From Planctomycetaceae bacterium (GTDB lineage: Bacteria; Planctomycetota; Planctomycetia; Planctomycetales; Planctomycetaceae), in the NCBI GenBank assembly GCA_020426065.1, contig JAGQQT010000320.1, positions 1 to 5,266 on the forward strand: a stretch of 5,266 nucleotides of DNA, given 5' to 3'. The number at the start of each line of letters is the position of its first letter. Position 1 is the first letter of the stretch. Below the pieces are notes generated by a model. The model was not told the DNA's origin. It was given only the letters and a program-made list of their open reading frames with translations, and ran no database searches. Shown here piece after piece: positions 1 through 5,041 of the stretch. The translations under genes were made by a program, and so were the position numbers.

Positions 1-285
1 TTTGCCGTAACGGACCGCAGAAGCATTTTGCCTGATCAGGTTGGCAATCGACGAGTCGATGACGGTCTTACAGAAGGCTGACAGCGAGCCCCGAGCTGGA
101 TCAAACTTGGCCAGAGACTTGAGAAGGTATTTCCAGATGGTCTGTTCAATATCATCATGATCAAACAGCCGCAGACAGGCATGTCCCCGCAGCTGCCGGG
201 ACTTCTTGGATACCATCTGGCGAATTGGAGATTTGCAGTCGGTGATCTGGTGAGCGAGTGAAGAGGTTTGGCGTTTCGGGTTCAT
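1..285 (-). CDS. Sigma-70-like RNA polymerase sigma factor, N-terminal part (C-terminus beyond left edge)
   Basis: An open frame runs from ATG at 285-283 to the left edge with no stop (95 codons seen). Residues about 20-89 look like sigma region 2: a basic helix (VSKKSRQLRGHA), an acidic segment (DHDDIEQTIWKYLL, residues 42-55), the hallmark FDPARGSLSAF (61-71) and a helix ending in IANLIRQNAS. FDPARGS followed by a hydrophobic helix is typical of sigma-70/ECF proteins, where region 2 binds core polymerase and the -10 element. Region 4 would lie outside the window. It is probably the third gene of the minus-strand cluster, 182 nt after the HTH/zinc protein, or it has its own promoter in that gap. 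The ATG is preceded by GGGGAAATCACC, which is not a standard Shine-Dalgarno and can pair with 343-350. The family call is by motif recognition only; the promoter set it serves is unknown. Confidence 0.7.
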   Translation of the reverse strand, partial: MNPKRQTSSLAHQITDCKSPIRQMVSKKSRQLRGHACLRLFDHDDIEQTIWKYLLKSLAKFDPARGSLSAFCKTVIDSSIANLIRQNASAVRYGK

Positions 286-289
286 GGTG

Positions 290-350
290 ATTTCCCCAGC
301 ATGAGTTGCGTCCGCCACGTCCTGTGCGTGGCACCAAACCCCGGGGAAAT
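290..350 (-). promoter_or_regulatory. Leader RNA structure enclosing the start region of the sigma-like gene
   Basis: In the minus-strand transcript, ATTTCCCC (350-343) is perfectly complementary to GGGGAAAT (297-290), which ends 4 nt before the ATG at 285. Inside this 8-bp outer stem lies a second perfect hairpin, GCCACG (332-327) with CGTGGC (319-314) and a 7-nt loop. If it folds, it hides the purine-rich stretch before the start codon, suggesting translational control or a thermosensor-like switch. The base pairing is visible in the sequence; the regulatory role is inference. Confidence 0.45.
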
Positions 351-360
351 TTCATGAAAT
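349..360. repeat. 12-bp perfect palindrome, candidate operator
   Basis: ATTTCATGAAAT is a perfect 12-bp palindrome in the gap between the HTH/zinc gene and the sigma-like gene. It sits directly upstream of, and overlaps by 2 nt, the outer arm of the leader structure. This is a size and form expected of a dimeric-repressor site. No promoter elements could be fixed around it, so the assignment is tentative. Confidence 0.3.
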
Positions 361-416
361 CAGTGCTTATTTTTTCTCCTCGTCCTAAGTGTTCCCTGTG
401 TACTGAGTTACGAACT

Positions 417-461
417 GGATTTCAGGATTTCAGTTTCACAGAATCGGTTCCGCTGAAATCC
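417..461. repeat. Tandem GGATTTCA repeat with matching inverted copy, possible terminator or operator
   Basis: GGATTTCA occurs twice back to back (417-424 and 425-432). GGATTTCAG (425-433) is perfectly mirrored by CTGAAATCC (453-461), giving a 9-bp stem with a 19-nt loop. It begins 7 nt after the stop codon of the minus-strand gene ending at 468, so it could act as a transcription terminator or attenuator for that operon. There is no U-tract, so it is not a classical intrinsic terminator. The tandem plus inverted copies would equally fit a protein-binding site controlling the sigma-like gene. Confidence 0.4.
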
Positions 462-467
462 GGTGTT

Positions 468-1445
468 CTATTCTTCTTCATCTTCCTCCTGCTCCTGAAA
501 GCGAATGGGACCTGAGTACCGGAGTATTTTTTCCGGGTCATCCAGCGTCGCCCACAATTCCCGCAATTCCGTGTTGGCCTCATCCCGCAGATAGCGACAG
601 ATGCTGGATCGGGAAATTCCAGTCATCTCTGCCAGAGCTTTCTGGTTTGGACGGGGATATTTCCTGGGCGTCGACACATACTTTGTTGCCTGGTAGTGGT
701 CCCGAGCCCCCATCACCAGCTGAATCAACTCCTTTTTCAACCGCTCAATATTCCGGCCAGCCAAATCCCGTTGCCGCGGCTTTTCCTCTGACTGGGCTTT
801 CTGAATCTGATCTCGTTCCAGCAGCACATCCTCGACATCCCGCAGATCAAACCGGATGGCCTCTCCATCATAATCCAGGAGACTTTCCAGATCGAACATG
901 AGGGTATCAATGGTCCCTTCGATCCGTTGTCGGCAGCGGGTACTGGCCACAAACAGCACGGCCTGACGGTATCGTGAAACATGTTCAGCTGCAGCTGCAG
1001 AGAGATTGCCTACTACAAACAGAATGGTCCTGCTGCGGCCCTGCCACCTTGCTTTACCGACGCTCCAGAGACAAGGTTCAACAACCTGTGCAATCTCAGT
1101 CCGAACCTGCATCAGTTCAAACAGGAACTTCAGGGCCCGGGATGTGGAGATCTGCCAGCGCTGTAACTGCACAGGATCAAGCTGGTAAGGACCACATTCA
1201 GGGCAGCAGAGAAAAGGAATGTCATTCCCCTCCGCATCGACCAGATAGGTCACGTCGCATCTGTGTCCTGACCCGCATCCCAGACAATCATAAGTGGAAC
1301 TGTCTGAGCGGGGCTCAATCAGCTGCGAGATCTGGGGATGCTGCCGATAAGGCGCGATGACTTCCTGAAATTCACCCCCATGGATGCACGGCGGCGTAAT
1401 GTCCCAGCGGCGAAGAATCAACCTCAGTGGATTGAGACTGGTCAC
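468..1445 (-). CDS. Unknown protein with cysteine-rich zinc-binding-like patch and C-terminal helix-turn-helix
   Basis: 325 aa from a GTG start; I do not recognise a named family. Residues 54-84 carry C54xxC57, C63 and C80C81xxC84, a spacing that suggests a zinc ribbon or similar metal site. Residues about 138-195 look like alternating strands and helices (RTILFVVGN, QAVLFVAST). Residues about 205-245 are charged and helical. Residues about 267-288 (QKALAEMTGISRSSICRYLRD) read as a helix-turn-helix of the kind seen in DNA-binding regulators and recombinases. The tail is strongly acidic (EEDEEE). The start overlaps the upstream gene by 74 nt, implying coupling. The GTG is supported by a GGGGG stretch 7 nt upstream and by its leader's likeness to that of the sigma-like gene. 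A DNA-binding regulator or a subunit of a nucleic-acid system are both possible; the function is unassigned. Confidence 0.75.
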   Translation of the reverse strand: MTSLNPLRLILRRWDITPPCIHGGEFQEVIAPYRQHPQISQLIEPRSDSSTYDCLGCGSGHRCDVTYLVDAEGNDIPFLCCPECGPYQLDPVQLQRWQISTSRALKFLFELMQVRTEIAQVVEPCLWSVGKARWQGRSRTILFVVGNLSAAAAEHVSRYRQAVLFVASTRCRQRIEGTIDTLMFDLESLLDYDGEAIRFDLRDVEDVLLERDQIQKAQSEEKPRQRDLAGRNIERLKKELIQLVMGARDHYQATKYVSTPRKYPRPNQKALAEMTGISRSSICRYLRDEANTELRELWATLDDPEKILRYSGPIRFQEQEEDEEE

Positions 1446-2601
1446 GGTGAATCCCCCAGCGTTTCAGGTACTTCAGAATGATCGGCTCCCAGTGCGGATG
1501 TGTATTCCTCATGTTGCAGGTCGCCGGGTAACCGATCTCAACACATTTTTTGCCTGCCTTGCGCCCCTGTTTCTGCAGAAACTCGAAACAGATCGTGACC
1601 CTGTCGGCGATGAGTTCTTCCAGAGGGTTTTGTTCCAGATTAAGCATGCCACTCATCATCAGATGAATACTGTCCTGATGTTGGCCGGGATCAATCTCCA
1701 GATGCACCCGTTGTTGACTGCCGCGTCTGGTTAATCTCATCTTGTGGATTTTCACATACAGCTTGTCGACCGGGTCCACACTCAGCACGGTGCCGGGATA
1801 CTTGAGATGATCCAGGTCATAAGTCACAAACTCTTTCCAGGCCACCAGATTGTGCGCCAGAATCTCGCGGGCAAATACCTGCTCCACTTTCTCCCGCATC
1901 ATTCGATTGTTGAGCATGTGCAGTTCGAGCGAACCGTCCTCCGGACAAAACGCAAACGCGACCGTAAACGTTGGTCTGATCTTGCGGCAAACCAGATTGC
2001 CAGTGCGTGTATGAACCGGGATGCGGGTCATATAATCATCCGGGTAGGCCAGAAAATAATAGGTCCCCTGATGTTCGAACCAGTCCACGGTGCACCGTCC
2101 TCCCCGCCACTGGTTGTCCATCAGGAGTTTGCTCAATCCCCGACCAAGTTGTTTGATTGCGTGCACTGAGGTGTCTGGCTGATGATGCGGCAGATCATTC
2201 CGTTTTCGCCACCAGGTCAGATTCTCAGCGTAGTGCAGCTGTTGAGCCTGCCTGAAGATGGAGGGACAGTAAATCCAGCACCAGACGGCCTTTTCATAAA
2301 CCGTCGCATCGCGGGCAATGAACTTGTCAAAACGGCTGCTTTTACGCAGTGCAGCTGCCTGAGTAATACTTTCGCTGCCATTCGTACCACAAAGCGTATG
2401 AATCTCCCGCATGGCTATTTCTGCTTTGGCCTGATCAGCACGATCCAGTCGATCGAAGGTCTCGATAATCGGCTGAATATTGTTGGGTCTGATCTTGCCC
2501 CACTCCAGATCCATATTCAGTTTCAGATGGTCAAAAAACTCTCTCAGGGCATAGACCGAAACGCAGCGGAAAAAGGTCTGGACCGTGAACTGTCGTGACA
2601 T
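1372..2601 (-). CDS. Unknown 409-aa protein, first gene of the minus-strand operon
   Basis: An intact frame from ATG at 2601-2599 to TGA at 1374-1372. I recognise no named family. It lacks a signal peptide, obvious transmembrane segments, Walker motifs and an evident nuclease or methylase signature, so a soluble cytoplasmic protein is likely. The N-terminal third is helical (residues about 10-30 and 50-70). The region about 100-135 is aromatic and Trp-rich (VWCWIYCPSIF, LTWWRKR). The region about 165-300 looks strand-rich (WFEHQGTYYFLAYPDDYM, FTVAFAFCPEDGSLELH, VDKLYVKIHKMRL), and about 310-345 is helical. The C-terminus overlaps the next gene by 74 nt, so the two proteins are probably made together and may act together. 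The Shine-Dalgarno is weak (GGAT, 9 nt before the ATG). A candidate promoter lies about 40-65 nt upstream. It could be a replication, regulatory or defence-island protein; nothing visible decides between these. Confidence 0.75.
   Translation of the reverse strand: MSRQFTVQTFFRCVSVYALREFFDHLKLNMDLEWGKIRPNNIQPIIETFDRLDRADQAKAEIAMREIHTLCGTNGSESITQAAALRKSSRFDKFIARDATVYEKAVWCWIYCPSIFRQAQQLHYAENLTWWRKRNDLPHHQPDTSVHAIKQLGRGLSKLLMDNQWRGGRCTVDWFEHQGTYYFLAYPDDYMTRIPVHTRTGNLVCRKIRPTFTVAFAFCPEDGSLELHMLNNRMMREKVEQVFAREILAHNLVAWKEFVTYDLDHLKYPGTVLSVDPVDKLYVKIHKMRLTRRGSQQRVHLEIDPGQHQDSIHLMMSGMLNLEQNPLEELIADRVTICFEFLQKQGRKAGKKCVEIGYPATCNMRNTHPHWEPIILKYLKRWGIHRDQSQSTEVDSSPLGHYAAVHPWG
1440..1460 (-). promoter_or_regulatory. 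Initiation region of the HTH/zinc gene, similar to that of the sigma-like gene
   Basis: On the minus strand the sequence GCTGGGGGATTCACCGTGA covers the GTG start. The matching stretch at 280-300 reads GCTGGGGAAATCACCATGA; over 21 nt the two agree at 17 positions, start codons included. Neither is a canonical AGGAGG. The shared form supports both chosen starts and suggests a common initiation signal or a shared translational regulator. Confidence 0.4.
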
Positions 2602-2782
2602 TGGCCGTTATCCATCTTGCAATAACGAGAACAATACATTTATCCACTTATGGAAATTTGTATCAATTTCATCCGGTTAACACAAGTGGCCAACAGCCAG
2701 GGCTCATTTTTTGGGCAGATTCACGGCCAAAACGTGTAGTTAACAGATACAGACATCTTTTCTATCTGACGGAGCGATCGTT
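2602..2782. other. Divergent intergenic region with several short inverted repeats
   Basis: This 181-nt gene-free region separates the minus-strand operon from the recombinase cassette. It contains TTGGCCGT (2601-2608, overlapping the first base of the ATG) mirrored by ACGGCCAA (2723-2730). A 6-bp hairpin TTTTGG/CCAAAA (2709-2714, 2727-2732) has a 12-nt loop. GTTAAC is present at 2676 and 2739, with a third copy at 2953 beyond the small ORF. These could be operator, promoter or recombinase-related sites. No convincing plus-strand promoter was found. No attachment site can be defined without an empty-site sequence. Confidence 0.4.
2639..2666 (-). promoter_or_regulatory. Candidate sigma-70-type promoter for the minus-strand operon
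   Basis: On the minus strand TTGATA (2666-2661, five of six to TTGACA) is followed after 16 nt by GATAAA (2644-2639, four of six to TATAAT). Transcription would begin near 2632 and leave a leader of about 30 nt before the ATG at 2601. The surrounding sequence is clearly AT-richer than the flanking genes. Planctomycete promoters are poorly characterised and the element-borne sigma factor might use a different motif, so this is a weak call. Confidence 0.35.
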
Positions 2783-2917
2783 ATGCCCACCCCCAATAAT
2801 TCCCTCGCCGACCTCGCCACCCTCCTGGCCCACGCCCTGTTGCGGCTCGCCGCCGAGCAGGATGCCGCTGACGAGAACTCTCAGAATTCTGGCCACACCT
2901 CCCGCCACATCGCTTGA
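2783..2917 (+). CDS. Small protein of 44 aa leading the recombinase cassette
   Basis: ATG at 2783 is preceded by CGGAG with an 8-nt gap, and the frame ends at TGA 2915-2917. The product starts MPTPNNSLADLATLLAHALL and continues with RLAAEQ, a short amphipathic leucine/alanine helix, followed by a polar tail ending in HTSRHIA. Third codon positions are heavily C or G (GCC, CTC, CTG, ACC), as expected for real coding. The gene is co-directional with DUF2924 and the recombinase and lies 86 nt upstream of DUF2924. I recall small Leu/Ala-rich ORFs preceding DUF2924 in similar cassettes, but this cannot be verified here. It may be a helical partner or a leader peptide; the function is unknown. Confidence 0.55.
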   Translation: MPTPNNSLADLATLLAHALLRLAAEQDAADENSQNSGHTSRHIA

Positions 2918-2927
2918 GTTTCACCGC

Positions 2928-2972
2928 CACACAAGGCTCAGTGTGTCTCACGGTTAACGGCTCGCGAGAGCC
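2928..2972 (+). promoter_or_regulatory. Two hairpins in the leader before DUF2924
   Basis: CACAC (2928-2932) pairs with GTGTG (2941-2945) around an 8-nt loop. GGCTC (2959-2963) pairs with GAGCC (2968-2972) around a GCGA tetraloop of the stable GNRA class. The GTTAAC palindrome at 2953-2958 abuts the second hairpin. They occupy most of the 86-nt gap between the small ORF and DUF2924. They could slow or terminate readthrough, stabilise the mRNA, or mark a DNA-binding site for the recombinase system. Confidence 0.35.
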
Positions 2973-2991
2973 AGTACGGACACCCATTTAT

Positions 2992-2997
2992 AAGGAG
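2992..2997 (+). promoter_or_regulatory. Shine-Dalgarno fixing the DUF2924 start
   Basis: AAGGAG lies 6 nt before ATG 3004. The frame is open further upstream to an ATG at 2914, but that start has no comparable site, overlaps the end of the small ORF, and would add 30 residues of non-family sequence. Confidence 0.75.
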
Positions 2998-3003
2998 AAC
3001 ACC

Positions 3004-3510
3004 ATGGCGATGGACGTCGAAGCAGAGCTGGCCCGATTGCGGCAGCTCACGACCAAACAGCTCAAAGCGAAGTATGAGCAGGTTTTCGAGGAGGCCTGTC
3101 GGTCGAACCACAAGGCGTGGCTCATCAAACGAATCATCTGGCGAATGCAGGCCAATGTTTATGGCGGGCTGTCAGAGCGGGCGAAACAACGGGCGCTCGA
3201 GATTGCCAACGAGTCCGACCTGAGGGTCACCGCTCCCCGGAGTACACAGTCATCCAGCCATGCCTCAACGGAGGTGTGTACTTCGGCGGAAACTGGCCAG
3301 CACGATTCCCGGATTCCGCTCCCCGGTTCGGTCATTGTCCGGAAGTACAAGGGGGAGCAGTTGCAGGTGACGGTCCTCGTCGACGGGTTTGCATATCGGG
3401 GGGAGCATTACAAATCCCTGAGTGCAGTGGCCCGGGCGATCACCGGAACCCACACCAACGGGTTTTTGTTCTTCAAGCTGAATCGGGAGGTGGCTCATGC
3501 CGAGGCGTAA
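3004..3510 (+). CDS. DUF2924 domain-containing protein
   Basis: 168 aa. The family consists of small proteins, usually 130-200 aa, almost always encoded just before a serine recombinase. The N-terminal half matches its helical part: ELARLRQLTTKQLKAKYEQVF (residues about 8-28) and HKAWLIKRIIWRMQANVYGGL (36-56), then SERAKQRALEIA. A polar linker (about 70-105) leads to the strand-rich C-terminal part: IVRKYKGEQLQVTVLVDGF, then AYRGEHYKSLSAVARAITGT (130-149) and NGFLFFKL. That C-terminal pattern resembles RAMA-like DNA-associated domains. The residue before NG is threonine, where I expect tryptophan in relatives, a small oddity. It overlaps the recombinase by 14 nt, implying coupled translation. 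The role is unknown; a DNA-binding accessory factor for the recombinase is the natural inference. Confidence 0.88.
   Translation: MAMDVEAELARLRQLTTKQLKAKYEQVFEEACRSNHKAWLIKRIIWRMQANVYGGLSERAKQRALEIANESDLRVTAPRSTQSSSHASTEVCTSAETGQHDSRIPLPGSVIVRKYKGEQLQVTVLVDGFAYRGEHYKSLSAVARAITGTHTNGFLFFKLNREVAHAEA
3485..3490 (+). promoter_or_regulatory. Shine-Dalgarno for the recombinase inside DUF2924
   Basis: GGGAGG lies within the DUF2924 coding sequence, 6 nt before ATG 3497, supporting this start and translational coupling across the 14-nt overlap. Confidence 0.7.
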
Positions 3511-5041
3511 AACATTAGAACCCCAATCGAGTGTAATCCGCTGTGCGATTTACACCCGCAAATCGACCGAGGAAGGACTGGACCAGGAATTCAATACGCT
3601 GGATGCCCAGCGGGAAGCAGCCGAGGCCTTTATCTCCAGCCAGAAAGGGGAGGGGTGGCTCTGCCTGCCTACCCGGTATGACGATGGCGGGTTTACCGGT
3701 GGCAACATGGAACGCCCTGCGCTGAAACGGTTACTGGAGGACATCGAAGCGGGTCTGGTGGATTGCGTGATTGTCTACAAGGTGGACCGCCTGAGTCGCT
3801 CGCTTCTTGACTTCACCCGGGTGATGGAAGTATTTGATCGGCACGGGGTGTCGTTTGTGTCGGTCACGCAGCAGTTCAATACGACTTCATCAATGGGGCG
3901 ACTGACGCTCCACATCCTATTGTCTTTCGCCCAGTTCGAGCGGGAGATCATCAGCGAGCGAACCCGGGACAAGATGGCCGCTGCCCGACGCAAGGGACGC
4001 TATACCGGGGGACCTCCGCTTCTGGGCTATGACATCGACCGGGAGAAATCCCGTCTGGTGGTCAATGAAACGGAAGCCGACATCGTGCGGGAGATTTTCC
4101 GGCTGTACCTGAAACGGGGATCACTGTTGGCCACACTGGCGGAACTGGACCAGCGGGGCTGGAACACCAAGTCCTACACCACCCGCAAAGGGGAGCCTCG
4201 TGGTGGTCAGCCATTTAACAAGGCCCGCCTGCACGCCATCCTCACGAATGTGGCCTACATCGGACAGGTCACGTATAAGGGGGAAGTCCATGACGGGCTG
4301 CACGAGGGGATTGTTCCACCGGAACTGTTCGAGGAGGTCCAGCAGCAACTGGCTGGCAATCGGGTCAGTGGCCAAACAAGAACGAAAACCACGGCGTTGC
4401 TGCAGGGGTTGCTCTACTGTGGTCCCTGCGGATGTGCAATGTCGCAGAGTCATACCACTAAGCAGCGGAACAAACGGTATCGCTACTATGTCTGCACCAA
4501 CGCCCAGAAACGGGGCTGGCACGAGTGTCCGTCGAAGTCGGTCCCGGCTGATCAGATCGAACAGTACGTCATTGACCACATCCGCAGCATGGGGCAGGAC
4601 GAAAAGCTGGTAGCACAGACCATTGCCGCGGTCCGGGAGGAGCAGACCCGCATCAAAGCCGAGGCATTGAAGGAGCAGCAGCGTCTGCAACGGGACCTGA
4701 AACAGCTCAACGCTCGCCTGCAGCGGATGACCCGCGATCCCGCCACACTTGATCCGGCTGAACTGGCCGAGGTCCAGGAGCAGATTCGGAAATCAGAACA
4801 GCAGCTGGCCACCGCAGCGAGACAGGCCTATCAGGGGCCATCACTGACCGACGAGCAAATACGTAACACGCTCGAGCAGTTTGACACGCTCTGGGACAGC
4901 CTGAGTCTTAAAGAACGTCACCGAGTGCTGCACCTACTGATCGAACGGGTCACATACGATGGAGCCGCCTCGACGGTTTCGATTACCTTCCAACCCAACG
5001 GCCTTGAGAGCCTGATTCCAGAAGGAGCAGACCATGTCTGA
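3497..5041 (+). CDS. Large serine recombinase (integrase/resolvase family)
   Basis: 514 aa, full length for a large serine recombinase. It catalyses DNA strand exchange between short attachment sites through a phosphoserine-DNA intermediate. The resolvase domain (about 14-165) shows YTRKS with the likely nucleophile Ser23, LDAQR (35-39), DDGGFTGGNMERPAL (62-76), KVDRLSR (95-101) and the long helix FAQFEREIISERTRDKM (144-160). The recombinase domain follows (about 173-290, PPLLGYD through NVAYIGQVTYKGEVHDGLHEG). Next is a zinc ribbon with Cys308, Cys311, Cys333 and Cys344, then a coiled coil (about 377-450) and a short strand-rich end (RVTYDG, VSITF). All expected catalytic residues are present, so it is probably active. 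ATG 3497 has GGGAGG 6 nt upstream. The gene overlaps both neighbours, which favours co-expression. The attachment sites are not identified. Confidence 0.95.
   Translation: MPRRKTLEPQSSVIRCAIYTRKSTEEGLDQEFNTLDAQREAAEAFISSQKGEGWLCLPTRYDDGGFTGGNMERPALKRLLEDIEAGLVDCVIVYKVDRLSRSLLDFTRVMEVFDRHGVSFVSVTQQFNTTSSMGRLTLHILLSFAQFEREIISERTRDKMAAARRKGRYTGGPPLLGYDIDREKSRLVVNETEADIVREIFRLYLKRGSLLATLAELDQRGWNTKSYTTRKGEPRGGQPFNKARLHAILTNVAYIGQVTYKGEVHDGLHEGIVPPELFEEVQQQLAGNRVSGQTRTKTTALLQGLLYCGPCGCAMSQSHTTKQRNKRYRYYVCTNAQKRGWHECPSKSVPADQIEQYVIDHIRSMGQDEKLVAQTIAAVREEQTRIKAEALKEQQRLQRDLKQLNARLQRMTRDPATLDPAELAEVQEQIRKSEQQLATAARQAYQGPSLTDEQIRNTLEQFDTLWDSLSLKERHRVLHLLIERVTYDGAASTVSITFQPNGLESLIPEGADHV
5022..5027 (+). 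promoter_or_regulatory. Shine-Dalgarno for the downstream HTH gene
   Basis: AAGGAG sits inside the end of the recombinase gene, 6 nt before ATG 5034, and supports initiation of the next gene across the 8-nt overlap. Confidence 0.7.

Noticed and set aside
286..332. Resemblance of the leader RNA (CACGCACAGG and GGACGCAA pieces) to a cyclic-di-GMP-I (GEMM) riboswitch
   Set aside because: The pieces are only 6-7 nt apart, with no room for the two long helices, the tetraloop and its receptor; probably coincidental.
306..515. Plus-strand 69-codon frame with a hydrophobic end resembling a membrane segment
   Set aside because: The hydrophobic run is simply the reverse complement of the acidic EEDEEE tail of the minus-strand gene; no ribosome site.
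974..1360. Plus-strand frame of 128 codons opposite the HTH/zinc gene
   Set aside because: Antisense shadow of a gene with better composition and motifs; no recognisable domain or ribosome site.
1744..2598. Two plus-strand frames (141 and 138 codons) opposite the 409-aa gene
   Set aside because: Antisense shadows; low-complexity sense-strand translation with no family features, whereas the minus frame is one uninterrupted 409-codon gene.
2740..2768. Possible plus-strand promoter TTAACA, 17 nt, TATCTG
   Set aside because: The -10 match is poor (three of six) and the start point would fall on or after the ribosome site of the small ORF.
2914..3003. Upstream ATG extending DUF2924 by 30 residues
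   Set aside because: No Shine-Dalgarno, overlap with the end of the small ORF, and hairpins in this stretch; ATG 3004 has AAGGAG at ideal spacing.
4121..4690. Minus-strand frame of 189 codons inside the recombinase
   Set aside because: The plus strand encodes the conserved recombinase and zinc-ribbon domains here, so the reverse frame is a by-product of GC-rich codons.
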